Origin: Rhizobacter sp. OV335
GTDB taxonomy: Bacteria > Pseudomonadota > Gammaproteobacteria > Burkholderiales > Burkholderiaceae_C
Assembly: GCF_900142965.1 (NCBI RefSeq)
Contig: NZ_FRCQ01000017.1
Coordinates: 38,716 to 102,715, forward strand
Direction of reading: 5' to 3'
Length of the DNA stretch: 64,000 bases
The notes beneath the pieces are model-generated. The model saw only the letters and a list, made by a program, of their open reading frames with translations. It did not search any database and had not been told where the DNA came from. Below, piece by piece: positions 27,177-38,152 of the stretch. Each line of letters opens with the position of its first letter. The first letter of the stretch is position 1. Position numbers and translations under genes: made by a program.

Positions 27177-27881
27177 ATGAACTCTGATTCCATCGACCGT
27201 TCCTGGCGCGCACTGCCGGCACTGCGTCTGCCGCTGTCGGGCTTCCTGGAGGAACGCGGGCAGGGCGTCGACAACCTGCTGGCCACGCTGGTGCGCCGCA
27301 TCAACGCCGGCAACCTGGCCTACCTCGGCGTGCCGGCCGACCTGGTGTACCGCCTCGCCTGCCTGTGCAGCCGCTGGTCGCCGGACCTGCAGGAGTTCAT
27401 CGCGCAGGTGCTGGAGCGCAGCGGCAACCTCGATCACTTCCTGACCCAGCCGGCCGCGGCCGACCACCACCCCGAGATGTACGGCCTGCTCGAAGCCAGC
27501 ATCACCGCGGCCGAGTTCGCGATGAACGCCGACCACGATGCGCGCAGCCGCAAGCCGCTGCCGCCGATCGTCTCGGAGCTGCAGCAGGTCTGCTCGGCCA
27601 CCGCGTTCCTGTTCGACCTCGGCAAGGTGTTCAGCGAACACCCGGGGCAAGACCTGCCGCGCAGCGCACGCCGCCAACTGCACCCGCATGCCGACCTGGC
27701 ACGTTGCTGGCGCAGCAGCTGGACCACGCTCGCACGCCGCAACCCGATCCTCGCCTCCTGGCTCGACCAGGTGGCCAGCCGCCGCTCCGGCGCCACCGCT
27801 GCAGTGCGTGCCGCGCGCGCGCTGACGCACAACGCGGTGCGTGCCAGCTGGCGCAGCGACAGCCAGTTGCTGCCGGTCTGA
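27177..27881 (+). CDS. TraI/HD-like domain protein, apparently degenerate
   Basis: The protein has 234 residues from ATG 27177. The region HHPEMYGLLEASITAAEFAM followed by TAFLFDLGKVFSEH has the spacing of the TraI_2 / MobH relaxase-type HD domain (GLLxHSLxVA then HDxGK), but the His-Asp pair appears as Phe-Asp and the first motif lacks its His. If the relation is real, metal-dependent chemistry is lost. The rest is helical with an Arg-rich C-terminus. The composition is GC-rich like the chromosome, unlike the gene upstream (147-base gap). It may alternatively be an unrelated helical protein. Confidence 0.6.
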   Translation: MNSDSIDRSWRALPALRLPLSGFLEERGQGVDNLLATLVRRINAGNLAYLGVPADLVYRLACLCSRWSPDLQEFIAQVLERSGNLDHFLTQPAAADHHPEMYGLLEASITAAEFAMNADHDARSRKPLPPIVSELQQVCSATAFLFDLGKVFSEHPGQDLPRSARRQLHPHADLARCWRSSWTTLARRNPILASWLDQVASRRSGATAAVRAARALTHNAVRASWRSDSQLLPV

Positions 27882-27971
27882 CCAAGACCGCCTGAGACGC
27901 GGCGCCGGCACCACGGCGTCGCAGGCATGCGGCTTGCCGCCATTCGGGCATCGACCCGAACGGAGTGCGCC

Positions 27972-29006
27972 ATGCCGACCAAGACTTCCCGCAAGACCGC
28001 CCAGACCTCCCACAGCGATCGACCGCATGCCGACGACGGCGAAGCGGTGGCCGTGAAGCAGCGCCGCATCCAGTCGGCCCAGGACCGCGAGGACGCGAAG
28101 AAGCCGTCCAGCGGCAAGCCGGCCGACAAGGCGCCGGTGCAGGCCGGTGCCAGCCGACAACCGGTGAAGCTGCCGGCGCAGCACATCGAGAAGCCGGGCC
28201 TGGAAGCCGAACTCGAGCTGAAGCCGAAGTTCCTGGCCCCGTACTACGAAGGCAGCCACAAGCTGCAGGACAGCGCGGCGCTGATCACCGGCGGCGATTC
28301 CGGCATCGGCCGTGCCGTGGCGGTGCTGTTCGCGCGCGAGGGCGCCGATGTCGCGATCGTCTACCTGAACGAGCATGAGGACGCCGAGGAAACGAGGCGC
28401 TGCGTCGAGGCCGAGGGCGGCCGCTGCGTGCTGATCCCCGGCGACGTGCGCGATCCGGCGTTCTGCCGGCATGCGGTCGACCAGGCGGTGAAAGCCTTCG
28501 GCAAGCTCGACGTGCTGGTCAACAATGCCGCTTTCCAGGAGCACGCCGAGTCGATCGAGGACATCACCGACGAGCGCTTCGACGAGACGCTGCGCACCAA
28601 CGTCTACGGCTACTTCCACATGGCCCGCGCCGCGTTGCCGCACATGGGCAAGGGCGGCGCCATCATCAACACCGGTTCGGTCACCGGGCTGGAGGGCAGC
28701 GCGCACCTGCTGGACTACTCGACGACCAAGGGCGCGATCCACGCGTTCACGAAATCGCTCGCGAGCAACGTGCTGCAGCGCGGCATCCGCGTCAACGCGG
28801 TGGCGCCGGGGCCGGTGTGGACGCCGCTGAACCCGGCCGACTCGCCGGCCGAGAAGGTCGCCGAGTTCGGGCAGAACACCGACATGCGGCGCGCCGCACA
28901 GCCCGAGGAGCTGTCGCCGGCGTATGTGTTCCTCGCGTCGCCGGCGTGTTCAGGCTACATCACCGGCATCGTGCTGCCGGTGACCGGGAGCGTCGGCGCG
29001 ATCTGA
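27972..29006 (+). CDS. Short-chain dehydrogenase/reductase of the general-stress type
   Basis: The protein has 344 residues from ATG 27972, with CGGAG 8 bases upstream. A basic, disordered N-terminal 85 residues (KTSRKTAQTSHSDRPHADDG...) precedes a classical SDR domain: cofactor motif TGGDSGIGRA, NNAA, catalytic Ser in NTGSVTGLEG, and Tyr/Lys in YSTTKGA. The Asn-rich turn and C-terminal GIVLPVTGSVGAI fit the YdaD/GsiB-neighbour subfamily linked to stress responses. It probably uses NADP(H); the substrate is unknown. It ends about 40 bases before the radical SAM gene. Confidence 0.93.
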   Translation: MPTKTSRKTAQTSHSDRPHADDGEAVAVKQRRIQSAQDREDAKKPSSGKPADKAPVQAGASRQPVKLPAQHIEKPGLEAELELKPKFLAPYYEGSHKLQDSAALITGGDSGIGRAVAVLFAREGADVAIVYLNEHEDAEETRRCVEAEGGRCVLIPGDVRDPAFCRHAVDQAVKAFGKLDVLVNNAAFQEHAESIEDITDERFDETLRTNVYGYFHMARAALPHMGKGGAIINTGSVTGLEGSAHLLDYSTTKGAIHAFTKSLASNVLQRGIRVNAVAPGPVWTPLNPADSPAEKVAEFGQNTDMRRAAQPEELSPAYVFLASPACSGYITGIVLPVTGSVGAI

Positions 29007-29031
29007 TGGGAACTGGCTTTCGCGGTGGATA

Positions 29032-29047
29032 CTGTATATATTTACAG
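29032..29047 (+). promoter_or_regulatory. LexA (SOS) box upstream of the radical SAM gene
   Basis: CTGTATATATTTACAG is a perfect CTGT-N8-ACAG operator with an AT-only centre; with flanks it matches the E. coli-type consensus at 17 of 20 bases. It lies immediately before ATG 29049 in otherwise GC-rich sequence, so chance occurrence is unlikely. Confidence 0.85.
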
Positions 29048-29048
29048 G

Positions 29049-30194
29049 ATGCCGCAGAAGTTCAATCCCATCCCCTCGCGCCCGCTCATCCAGCCTCTCG
29101 TTCCGATGCCCACACCCGGCGCCACCAAGGGCCGGGGCACCGCGTGGGCCATCGAGCACCGCTTCACGACACGGGGCGGCGAAGACTACGACGACGGCTG
29201 GGGCACGCTCGAGCAGCAGGCCAGCGAAGAGCACCTGCCGCGGGCCACGCAGATCATCGAGGAGCGGGTCAAGAGCATCCTCGCGAGCAACGACTCGCCC
29301 GACGTGCACTTCGACCTGTCGATCAACCCCTACCGCGGCTGCGAGCACGGCTGCATCTACTGCTTCGCGCGGCCGACGCACAGCTACCTCAACATGTCGC
29401 CGGGGCTGGATTTCGAGACCCGCATCATCGCGAAGGTCAATGCCGCCGAGCGGCTGCGCGAGGCGCTCGCGAGCCGCGCCTACGAGCCGCAGATGCTGAA
29501 CATCGGCTCGGCCACCGACGCCTACCAGCCGGTCGAACGCAAGCTCGGCATCACCCGCTCGGTGCTCGAGGTGCTGCACGGCTGCGACCATGCGTTCTCG
29601 ATCGTCACCAAGTCGTCCGGCGTCGAGCGCGACCTCGACCTGATCGCGCCGATGGCGGCGCGCGGGCTGGCAGCGGTGTACGTGTCGGTGACCTCGCTCG
29701 ATGCCGAGCTGTCGCGCATCCTCGAGCCGCGCGCCGCGTCGCCGCAGCGGCGGCTGCGCACGATCAGGACGCTGGCCGAGGCCGGCGTGCCGGTGGGGGT
29801 CAGCGTGTCGCCGGTGATCCCGTTCATCAACGAGCCCGAGATCGAGCGCATCGTCGAAGCCGCGGCCGAGGCCGGCGCGCGCTCGGCCTTCAGCATCATC
29901 CTGCGCCTGCCCTGGGAGGTGAACCCGCTGTTCCAGCAATGGCTCGACCAGCACTTCCCGCAGCGCGCGGCCCGCGTGATGGCGCGCATCCGCGACATGC
30001 GCGGCGGCAAGGATTACGACGCCACGTTCAGCAAGCGCATGAAGGGTGAGGGCGTGTGGGCCGAGCTGATCTCGCAGCGTTTCCGCAAGGCCTGCGCGCG
30101 CCACGGCATGAACCGGGTGCGCACCGAGCTCGACCTGACGCTGTTCCGCAAGCCGCGCCTGCCGCCGGCGAACGGGCAGCAGGAGCTGTTCTGA
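29049..30194 (+). CDS. PA0069-family radical SAM protein (SplB-like)
   Basis: The protein has 381 residues from ATG 29049. A GTG at 29025 would place the LexA box inside the gene, and ATG 29107 would leave a normal leader. The region KGRGTAWAIEHRF precedes the iron-sulfur motif CEHGCIYC, so a radical SAM cluster is expected; NIGSATDAYQPVERK and VSVSPVIPFINEPEIE are further family hallmarks. It belongs to the COG1533 group that includes spore photoproduct lyase. Its function is not established. As I recall, the P. aeruginosa homologue PA0069 is listed among LexA-controlled genes, which fits the operator here and suggests a DNA-damage role. Confidence 0.9.
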   Translation: MPQKFNPIPSRPLIQPLVPMPTPGATKGRGTAWAIEHRFTTRGGEDYDDGWGTLEQQASEEHLPRATQIIEERVKSILASNDSPDVHFDLSINPYRGCEHGCIYCFARPTHSYLNMSPGLDFETRIIAKVNAAERLREALASRAYEPQMLNIGSATDAYQPVERKLGITRSVLEVLHGCDHAFSIVTKSSGVERDLDLIAPMAARGLAAVYVSVTSLDAELSRILEPRAASPQRRLRTIRTLAEAGVPVGVSVSPVIPFINEPEIERIVEAAAEAGARSAFSIILRLPWEVNPLFQQWLDQHFPQRAARVMARIRDMRGGKDYDATFSKRMKGEGVWAELISQRFRKACARHGMNRVRTELDLTLFRKPRLPPANGQQELF

Positions 30195-30195
30195 C

Positions 30196-31104
30196 TCAGT
30201 CTCGAAGGTCGGGCTCGAAGAAGATCCAGCGGATCGACGGGAAGGCGGCGCGCAATCCGGCTTCGACCCGGTTGATCGCCTCGATCAGCGCCACGTCCGA
30301 CGGCTGCGGCGCCATGCGCGCCTTCACGGCCACCATCACGTCGTTGCCGAGCTGCTGCGTCAGCAGGTTGTAGACCTGGGCCACCTCGGGCTGCGCGGCG
30401 ATGTGCTCGCGCATCGCGGCCAGCACCGTCGGCTCGGCGCTCTGGCCGACCAGCAGCGACTTGACCTCGGCGCCCACCAGGATCGCGACCACCACCAGCA
30501 GCACGCCGATCACGATCGAGCCGATGGCATCCCACATCGGGTTGCCGGTGAGCACCGCCAGGCCGATGAAGCCGAGCGCGGCGACCAGGCCGCCGAGCGC
30601 GGCGAGGTCTTCGCCGAGCACGACGATCAGCTCGCTCTGGCGCGAGCGTCGGAACCACTGCCACAGCGTCTGCGTGCCGCGGCTCTTGTTGATCTCGCGC
30701 AGGCAGCCCCACAGCGAGACGCTCTCGGCGACGACGCCGAAGGCGAGGATGGCGATCGCGACGCCGGCGTACCGGACCGGCTCGGTGTCGTGCAGCTTGT
30801 GCACGCCTTCGTAGATCGAGAACAGGCCGCCCATGCTGAACAGCATCAGCGCGACGATGAAGCTCCAGAAGTAGATCGCCTTGCCGTAGCCGAGCGGATG
30901 GTCGGCGGTCGGCGGCTTTTTGGCTTCCTTCAGGCCCCAGATCAGCAGGCCCTGGTTGCCGCAGTCGGCATACGAGTGGATGGCCTCGGCCAGCATCGAC
31001 GACGAGCCGGTGAAGACGGCGCCGACGGTTTTCGCGATCGCGATCGCGAAGTTGGCGCCGAGGGCGAAGAAGATGGACTTCAGGGAGTCGGAGGAGGCGG
31101 ACAC
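30196..31104 (-). CDS. Cation diffusion facilitator family transporter
   Basis: The protein has 302 residues. Six membrane helices occupy about 1-215: SIFFALGANFAIAIAKTVGA, then AEAIHSYADCGNQG, in which the His and Asp correspond to the helix-2 metal site, and VVLGEDLAALGGLV for helix 5. A cytoplasmic C-terminal domain (about 220-302) follows. It exports divalent cations such as Zn(II) or Fe(II) by proton exchange; the ion cannot be told from the sequence. The stop is one base from the convergent radical SAM stop. ATG 31104 is the first Met of the family consensus N-terminus. Confidence 0.92.
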   Translation of the reverse strand: MSASSDSLKSIFFALGANFAIAIAKTVGAVFTGSSSMLAEAIHSYADCGNQGLLIWGLKEAKKPPTADHPLGYGKAIYFWSFIVALMLFSMGGLFSIYEGVHKLHDTEPVRYAGVAIAILAFGVVAESVSLWGCLREINKSRGTQTLWQWFRRSRQSELIVVLGEDLAALGGLVAALGFIGLAVLTGNPMWDAIGSIVIGVLLVVVAILVGAEVKSLLVGQSAEPTVLAAMREHIAAQPEVAQVYNLLTQQLGNDVMVAVKARMAPQPSDVALIEAINRVEAGLRAAFPSIRWIFFEPDLRD

Positions 31105-31207
31105 GGCTTCCCGTCTGGAGTCGTTGGATGTGCGCGGACTTTAACTGGCGGTCGTCACGCATTGGCGCGGAAGGCGTGTGCGGGGAGGCTGTGCGTACCC
31201 AAGCCCC

Positions 31208-31371
31208 CGTTCGCCCTGAGCCTGTCGAAGGGCCCGATCATCCTGAGCTTGTCGAAGGACCTGAGCAGGGACCGAGCTTGTCGAGGGCCCGTCCGTCGAA
31301 GGGTTGTGCCCGAAGCGCGCAGGGCCTTCGACAAGCTCAGTCCGACCCTTCGACAAGCTCAGGACGAACGG
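31208..31371. repeat. Cluster of five copies of an inverted intergenic repeat
   Basis: The 304-base gap 31105-31408 holds no gene. Three copies of a CTGAGCTTGTCGAAGG-type unit lie on the plus strand (31208-31232, 31241-31259, 31271-31287) and two lie inverted (31325-31340, 31346-31371, the last extended to CAGGACGAACGG). The opposed copies could fold into a large cruciform or hairpin between the divergently placed flanking transcripts. This sequence type (CCTTCGACAAGCTCAGG) is a widespread intergenic repeat of high-GC Proteobacteria. Confidence 0.85.
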
Positions 31372-31408
31372 TGTTGCTTTGCTCGCGCCCATGCCAGGAT
31401 TGAAGAAC

Positions 31409-33091
31409 CTACCTGCAACGCGAGAACAGGTCCAGTTCGCCGCGATAGAGGCTCGTTCTCGCCCGCATCAAGCCCAGCACGCTCGGCACCAGGTTGTCAT
31501 GGCTCAGCGCCACATCGCGCTGCCCTTGCAGGCAGCTCATCGCGACACCGGTCGCTGTCTCGGTCTGCGGCGCGAGCCACACCACCATCGGCACGTGCTT
31601 CTGCTCGCGCGGCGCGATGCCATAAGGCAGGCCGTGCAGGTACAGGTTGTTCTCGCCGAGCGACTCGCCATGGTCCGACAGGTACAGCAGCGCCGGGTCG
31701 TAGCCGCCCGTCTGCTTGCCGAGCCAGTCGATCGCCTGCCCCAGCACGCTGTCGGTGTAGGCGATCGAGTTGTCGTACGCATTCAGCAGCAGCTGCCGCT
31801 CGCACTGCTGCAGAACGTTGGTCGTGCACTCCGGCACGAAAGGCTTGCGGCCCGCCGGCGAACGCTTCGAATACGCCGGCCCGTGGCTGCCCATCTGGTG
31901 CAGCACGAGCACGACGCCGTGTGCGCGGCGCTCGGCCGGCAACGCGGCCAGCCGCTGGTCGAGCCCGTGCAGCAAAGCCTCGTCCAGGCACTCGCCGCCG
32001 TCGCACAGCCCGGCCGGCATCGGCGCGGCGCCGGGCGCCGGCCGGTACGCATCGTCGTGCGGCACGCGCTCGCACAGGCCCTTGCAACCCGCCTGGTTGT
32101 CCAGCCACAGCACCGCCAGCCCGGCCCGCTGCAGCACGTCGAGCACGTTCTCGAAATCCTGGTCGCGCGACTCGTAGGCCTGCTTGCCCAGGTGCGAGAA
32201 CATGCAGGGCAGCGAGGTGGCCGTGCTGGTGCCGCAGGACGTCACGTCGCTGAAGCTGACGACCCCCCGCGCGGCCAGCGCCGGCGTGGTCGCCCGCCCG
32301 TAGCCGTTCAGCGCGAAATGATCGGCCCGTGCCGTCTCGCCGACCACCAGCGCCAGCAGCAGCGGCTTCGCGCCGGGCGCGGGCGGTGCGAGCGCCACGT
32401 CGGCGCCGATCACCACCGGCGGCCCGGCCGGCCGGGCGTTGGCGTCGTGCACCAGCATGCCGAGCGCATAGAACGAGTTCAGCGGATTGATCTTGTAGCG
32501 CAGCGTGTTGTGGGTGCGCATGGTCGATGCGAGGTCGGCGAACAAGGCCCCCGCGACCCCCACCATCACGACCACCGACACGACCACGCCGATCAGGTTG
32601 CGGCCGAGTTGCCGCCACGCGCCCGGCGCCTGCAGCGGCCGGCCCCACAGCCAGGCCAACGGCAGCAGCGCGATCACGATGACGCTCGCCGCCATGCGCA
32701 AGCTCAGCAGGTCGCGCGTCTCGCGCAGGTCGGTCTGCAGCACGTTGGTCATCATCGTGCTGTCGATCACGACGTTGTAGGTGCCCATGAAATGCGCACC
32801 GAACGCCGCCGCCAGCAGGAAGAGGCCGATCGCCGGCTTGATGCTCCAGCGCCAGGCCAGCAGCGCCAGCACCAGCGTGGTGAGGCACGCGACGATCACG
32901 CCGAACGCAACGATGAAGAGCGTGCCGCGCGCGCCCTGCATCTCGGGCAGCGCCTGCAGCGATTGCCACAGCGGCCAGTTCGCGAGGGCGGCGATCCACA
33001 CGCCGGCGAGCACCGCCAGCGTCAGCGGATTCCAGGTGGATCGGTGCGGGGAGGGGGGGAACAGTGCCCGGTTGCGGCGGCCAAGGTGCAT
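31409..33091 (-). CDS. Phosphoethanolamine transferase (EptA/MCR-type)
   Basis: The protein has 560 residues. Five membrane helices lie in the first 190 or so residues, then a periplasmic alkaline-phosphatase-fold domain. Key residues are visible: LVVGETARADHF (metal-binding Glu), the nucleophile Thr in SCGTSTATSLPCMFS, QMGSHGPAY (His) and YLSDHGESLGE (Asp-His). Six Cys in the soluble domain (for example NQAGCKGLC, LCDGGEC) fit the family disulfides. It adds phosphoethanolamine to lipid A or another envelope glycan; chromosomal relatives can lower polymyxin susceptibility. The substrate here is not determined. No PmrAB-type pair is next to it. Confidence 0.93.
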   Translation of the reverse strand: MHLGRRNRALFPPSPHRSTWNPLTLAVLAGVWIAALANWPLWQSLQALPEMQGARGTLFIVAFGVIVACLTTLVLALLAWRWSIKPAIGLFLLAAAFGAHFMGTYNVVIDSTMMTNVLQTDLRETRDLLSLRMAASVIVIALLPLAWLWGRPLQAPGAWRQLGRNLIGVVVSVVVMVGVAGALFADLASTMRTHNTLRYKINPLNSFYALGMLVHDANARPAGPPVVIGADVALAPPAPGAKPLLLALVVGETARADHFALNGYGRATTPALAARGVVSFSDVTSCGTSTATSLPCMFSHLGKQAYESRDQDFENVLDVLQRAGLAVLWLDNQAGCKGLCERVPHDDAYRPAPGAAPMPAGLCDGGECLDEALLHGLDQRLAALPAERRAHGVVLVLHQMGSHGPAYSKRSPAGRKPFVPECTTNVLQQCERQLLLNAYDNSIAYTDSVLGQAIDWLGKQTGGYDPALLYLSDHGESLGENNLYLHGLPYGIAPREQKHVPMVVWLAPQTETATGVAMSCLQGQRDVALSHDNLVPSVLGLMRARTSLYRGELDLFSRCR

Positions 33092-33139
33092 GCGCGAATT
33101 GTCGCGCAGGCGGATGAGGCGAAGCTTAGGGCCAGCGCG

Positions 33140-34813
33140 TCAGGGCGCGTCGGCCGGCGCGGCCGCTTCGGCCTCGGCGGGCGCACCACGCTCGCGCAGC
33201 GTCAGCGCGCCGGCCTGGCGGCCGCTGGCCTGCCCGAGCGACGGCATCGCGCTGCCGGCGTAGCGGCTGCGCAGCGCCTCGACCCGCTCCTGCAGCGGCG
33301 CGGCATCGGCGATCTTCTCGTGGTGGCGCTGCAGCGTCATGCGCGCCATCTCGATCAGCTTGCCGTTCAGCGTGCGCTCGCCGTGCGCCAGCAGCAATTG
33401 CACCGCACCGCGGTGGTCGCCCGACAGCGTGTGCGACACCGCCTGCTCGGCCATCTCGTTGATGTGCTGCTGCGCATCGCGCACGCGCTGCGCATGCGGC
33501 GGATGGCTGGACGCGGTGCGCGCCAGCAGCTCGGCCAATCCCTTCGCGCTCGCGAAACGCAGCGCCAGCGCGTCGACCCAGTCGTCGGCGCCGTCCAGCT
33601 TCAGCTCGGCGGCGGTCAGCTGCGACACCATGCTCAGCACGTTGCACGCCGCCTCCATGTCGAGGCCCGGTTCGCGCAACTCGCGCGTGATCTCGCGCAC
33701 CGCGGCGATGGCCGCGCCGAGCTGCTTCTGCAGCATCAGGTTGAACACCTCGACCACCGCGGCGAAGCGCTGCAGGCGCCGGCTCTGCGGCACCTTCTGC
33801 AGCGCATGCTGCAGGTTGTCGAGGCAGCGCTGCAGGCCCTTCGAATCGCGCTGGTGGAAGCGCGTGAAGGCCAGCAGCACCAGCGTCTGGTAGTCGAACA
33901 TCTTCGAGCTGATGCCCACCGAGGCGGCGCGCTCGAGCATGCGGCCCGCCTCGTCGCGATCGCCCATGTAGAAGGCCAGCATGCCGTGCTTCTGCAGCCG
34001 GCTGATCGAGCCCGGCGTCAGCGCGGTGGCGCGCTTGTAGGTGTCGAGCGCGCTCTGCAGGTCGCCTTGCTCGACCTGCACGCGGCCCATCACGTCGTAG
34101 GCGTCGACGAAGCTCGGGTGGTCGCCGATCAGGCTTTCGAGCGTGCGCAAGGCCGGGCCCGACTGGCCGGCGTCGAGCTGGCTGCGCGCGATGCCCAGGC
34201 GCGCCCACGGGATCGCGCCGGTCTTCTGCACCGCCTCGAACATCGCACGAGCCTCCTGGTGCTTGTTCACGCGCAGCAGCAGCTCCGAGCCGATGCGCGC
34301 GGCGTACAGCCAGTACGGGCCACGCTGCTCGAAGCGGGCGGCGCACAGCGCGGCGCCGCGTTCGAAGTCGCCTTCCTCGATCGCGAGGAAGATCTCGCCC
34401 AGCGATTTCTTGCGGCGGCGCGCCTGCATCAGGCGTTCGCCGAGCGCGGTCGCGGTGTGGGGTTTCAGCAGGTAGCTGTCGAGCGCCGACTCGGCGGCAT
34501 CGGCCACCAGCGCGTACGAGGCTTCGCTGGTGACGATGATGAAGACGGTGGACAGCGGCAGCAACTGGCTGCGCCGCAGGTCGTCGAGCAGGTTCTGGCC
34601 GGAGTAGCCGGTCGCGCTGAAGCTGTGCTCGCACAGCACCACGTCGAACGGGCGGGCTTCCAGCTGCTTGCGGGCGTCTTCGATGCGGCCGCATTGCACG
34701 ACCGTGCCGACGCCGAAATCGCGCAGTTGCGCACAAAGAATGCTGCGCGAGGTCGGGTTCGGGTCAATGACCATCGCCCGGCACTGCGCGATATCACGGT
34801 CAAGCGGAGCCAT
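33140..34813 (-). CDS. TPR response regulator with Glu in the phospho-acceptor position
   Basis: The protein has 557 residues. An N-terminal receiver-like domain (1-130) reads MVIDPNPTSRSILCAQLRDF, then VVLCEHSFSATGYSG, VTSE and LLKPH. The usual Asp after the third strand is Glu62, and the acidic pocket has one Asp, so normal phosphorylation is doubtful; Glu could mimic the active state. Residues 140-450 hold tetratricopeptide-like repeats (GDFERGAALCAARFEQRGPY, YDVMGRVQVEQGDLQSALDT) and the C-terminus is Ala/Glu-rich. There is no DNA-binding or enzymatic domain, so it probably acts by protein contacts. It lies 42 bases downstream of dnaJ on the same strand. Confidence 0.9.
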   Translation of the reverse strand: MAPLDRDIAQCRAMVIDPNPTSRSILCAQLRDFGVGTVVQCGRIEDARKQLEARPFDVVLCEHSFSATGYSGQNLLDDLRRSQLLPLSTVFIIVTSEASYALVADAAESALDSYLLKPHTATALGERLMQARRRKKSLGEIFLAIEEGDFERGAALCAARFEQRGPYWLYAARIGSELLLRVNKHQEARAMFEAVQKTGAIPWARLGIARSQLDAGQSGPALRTLESLIGDHPSFVDAYDVMGRVQVEQGDLQSALDTYKRATALTPGSISRLQKHGMLAFYMGDRDEAGRMLERAASVGISSKMFDYQTLVLLAFTRFHQRDSKGLQRCLDNLQHALQKVPQSRRLQRFAAVVEVFNLMLQKQLGAAIAAVREITRELREPGLDMEAACNVLSMVSQLTAAELKLDGADDWVDALALRFASAKGLAELLARTASSHPPHAQRVRDAQQHINEMAEQAVSHTLSGDHRGAVQLLLAHGERTLNGKLIEMARMTLQRHHEKIADAAPLQERVEALRSRYAGSAMPSLGQASGRQAGALTLRERGAPAEAEAAAPADAP

Positions 34814-34855
34814 CCCCCCATATCGGCCGGGTGGGATGGCCGCTTGAGTGCGGTC

Positions 34856-36016
34856 CTACTTGAACAGGTCTTTCACGTGATCGGTCCAGCTCTTGGCATT
34901 CGGCGAATGCTTGCCGCCCGACTTCGCGAAGGACTCTTCCAGCTCCTTCAGCAGCTTGCGCTGGTGCTCGGTCAGCTTGACCGGCGTCTCGACGCTGATG
35001 TGGCAGTACAGGTCGCCCGGGTAGCTGGAGCGCACGCCCTTGATGCCCTTGCCGCGCAGCCGGAAGGTCTTGCCGTGCTGGGTGCCCTCGGGCAGCTCGA
35101 TCTCGGCCTTGCCGCCCAGCGTGGGCACCTCGATGCCGCCGCCCAGCGCCGCCAGCGTCAGCCCGACCGGCACGGTGCAGTGCAGGTCGTCGCCGTCGCG
35201 CTCGAAGATCTCGTGCTGCTTGATGCGGATCTCGATGTACAGGTCGCCGGCCGGGCCGCCGTTGGTGCCCGGCTCGCCGTTGCCGGCCGAGCGGATGCGC
35301 ATGCCTTCGTTGATGCCGGCGGGGATCTTCACCTCCAGCGTCTTGGTCTTCTTGATCTTGCCCTGGCCGTGGCAGGTGACGCACGGCTCGGGAATGATCT
35401 TGCCGGTGCCGTGGCAGTGCGGGCAGGTCTGCTGGATGCTGAAGAAGCCCTGGCGCATGTGCACCGTGCCGGCGCCGTTGCAGCTCGGGCAGGTCTTGGC
35501 GCTGGTGCCGGGCTTGGCGCCGCTGCCGTGGCAGGTCTCGCACTCTTCCCAGCTCGGGATGCGGATCTGCGTCTCCTTGCCGCGCGCCGCTTCTTCAAGC
35601 GTGATCTCCATCGCGTAGCTCAGGTCGCTGCCGCGGAACACCTGCTGGCCGCCACCGGCGCCACGGCGCTGGCCGCCACCGCCCTGGCCGCCGAAGATGT
35701 CGCCGAAGATGTCGCCGAAGGCCTCGGCGAAGCCGCCGAAGCCCTCGCCACCCTGGCCGCCGGGGCGGAAGCCGCCGGCGTTCGGGTCGACGCCGGCATG
35801 GCCATACTGGTCGTAGGCCGCGCGCTTCTGCGCGTCGGAGAGCATCTCGTAGGCCTCCTTGACCTCCTTGAACTGCTCTTCCGACTTCTTCGCCCCGTCG
35901 CCCTGGTTGCGGTCGGGGTGGTGCTTCATGGCCAGCTTGCGGTAGGCCTTCTTGATGTCCTCCTCGGTCGCGTTCTTCGCGACGCCGAGGACTTCGTAGT
36001 AATCACGCTTTGCCAT
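34856..36016 (-). CDS. dnaJ: Chaperone DnaJ
   Basis: The protein has 386 residues. The J domain (1-70) has HPDRN. A Gly/Phe-rich segment (about 75-130, [20 protein letters not shown]) and four zinc-finger repeats follow ([32 protein letters not shown]), then the substrate-binding C-terminal domain. This is a full-length type I Hsp40 that stimulates DnaK ATPase. It is the third gene of grpE-dnaK-dnaJ, 79 bases after dnaK, with a hairpin in that gap. Confidence 0.98.
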   Translation of the reverse strand: MAKRDYYEVLGVAKNATEEDIKKAYRKLAMKHHPDRNQGDGAKKSEEQFKEVKEAYEMLSDAQKRAAYDQYGHAGVDPNAGGFRPGGQGGEGFGGFAEAFGDIFGDIFGGQGGGGQRRGAGGGQQVFRGSDLSYAMEITLEEAARGKETQIRIPSWEECETCHGSGAKPGTSAKTCPSCNGAGTVHMRQGFFSIQQTCPHCHGTGKIIPEPCVTCHGQGKIKKTKTLEVKIPAGINEGMRIRSAGNGEPGTNGGPAGDLYIEIRIKQHEIFERDGDDLHCTVPVGLTLAALGGGIEVPTLGGKAEIELPEGTQHGKTFRLRGKGIKGVRSSYPGDLYCHISVETPVKLTEHQRKLLKELEESFAKSGGKHSPNAKSWTDHVKDLFK

Positions 36017-36042
36017 GGGTATTCACGCTTGGAAATGCAAAT

Positions 36043-36072
36043 CCCCCGTGCACCGGACACGGCCCACGGGGG
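36043..36072 (-). other. Hairpin between dnaK and dnaJ
   Basis: CCCCCGTG (36043-36050) and CACGGGGG (36065-36072) form a perfect 8-base stem with a 14-base loop, 24 bases after the dnaK stop. No T tract follows on the minus strand, so it is more likely a processing, stabilising or partial attenuation element than a full terminator. Confidence 0.55.
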
Positions 36073-36095
36073 TCTGAAGAAGCCGCGGCAGTGCC

Positions 36096-38057
<1,962 letters not shown>

Positions 38058-38152
38058 GTGGTTCTCCTGAATTCCGAAAATCTTGATGTTGTCGAGTTGT
38101 GGATAAGTCGGGCCGTTTCAAGGGGCCGGGCTTGTGGATGACTTGATCCTGG

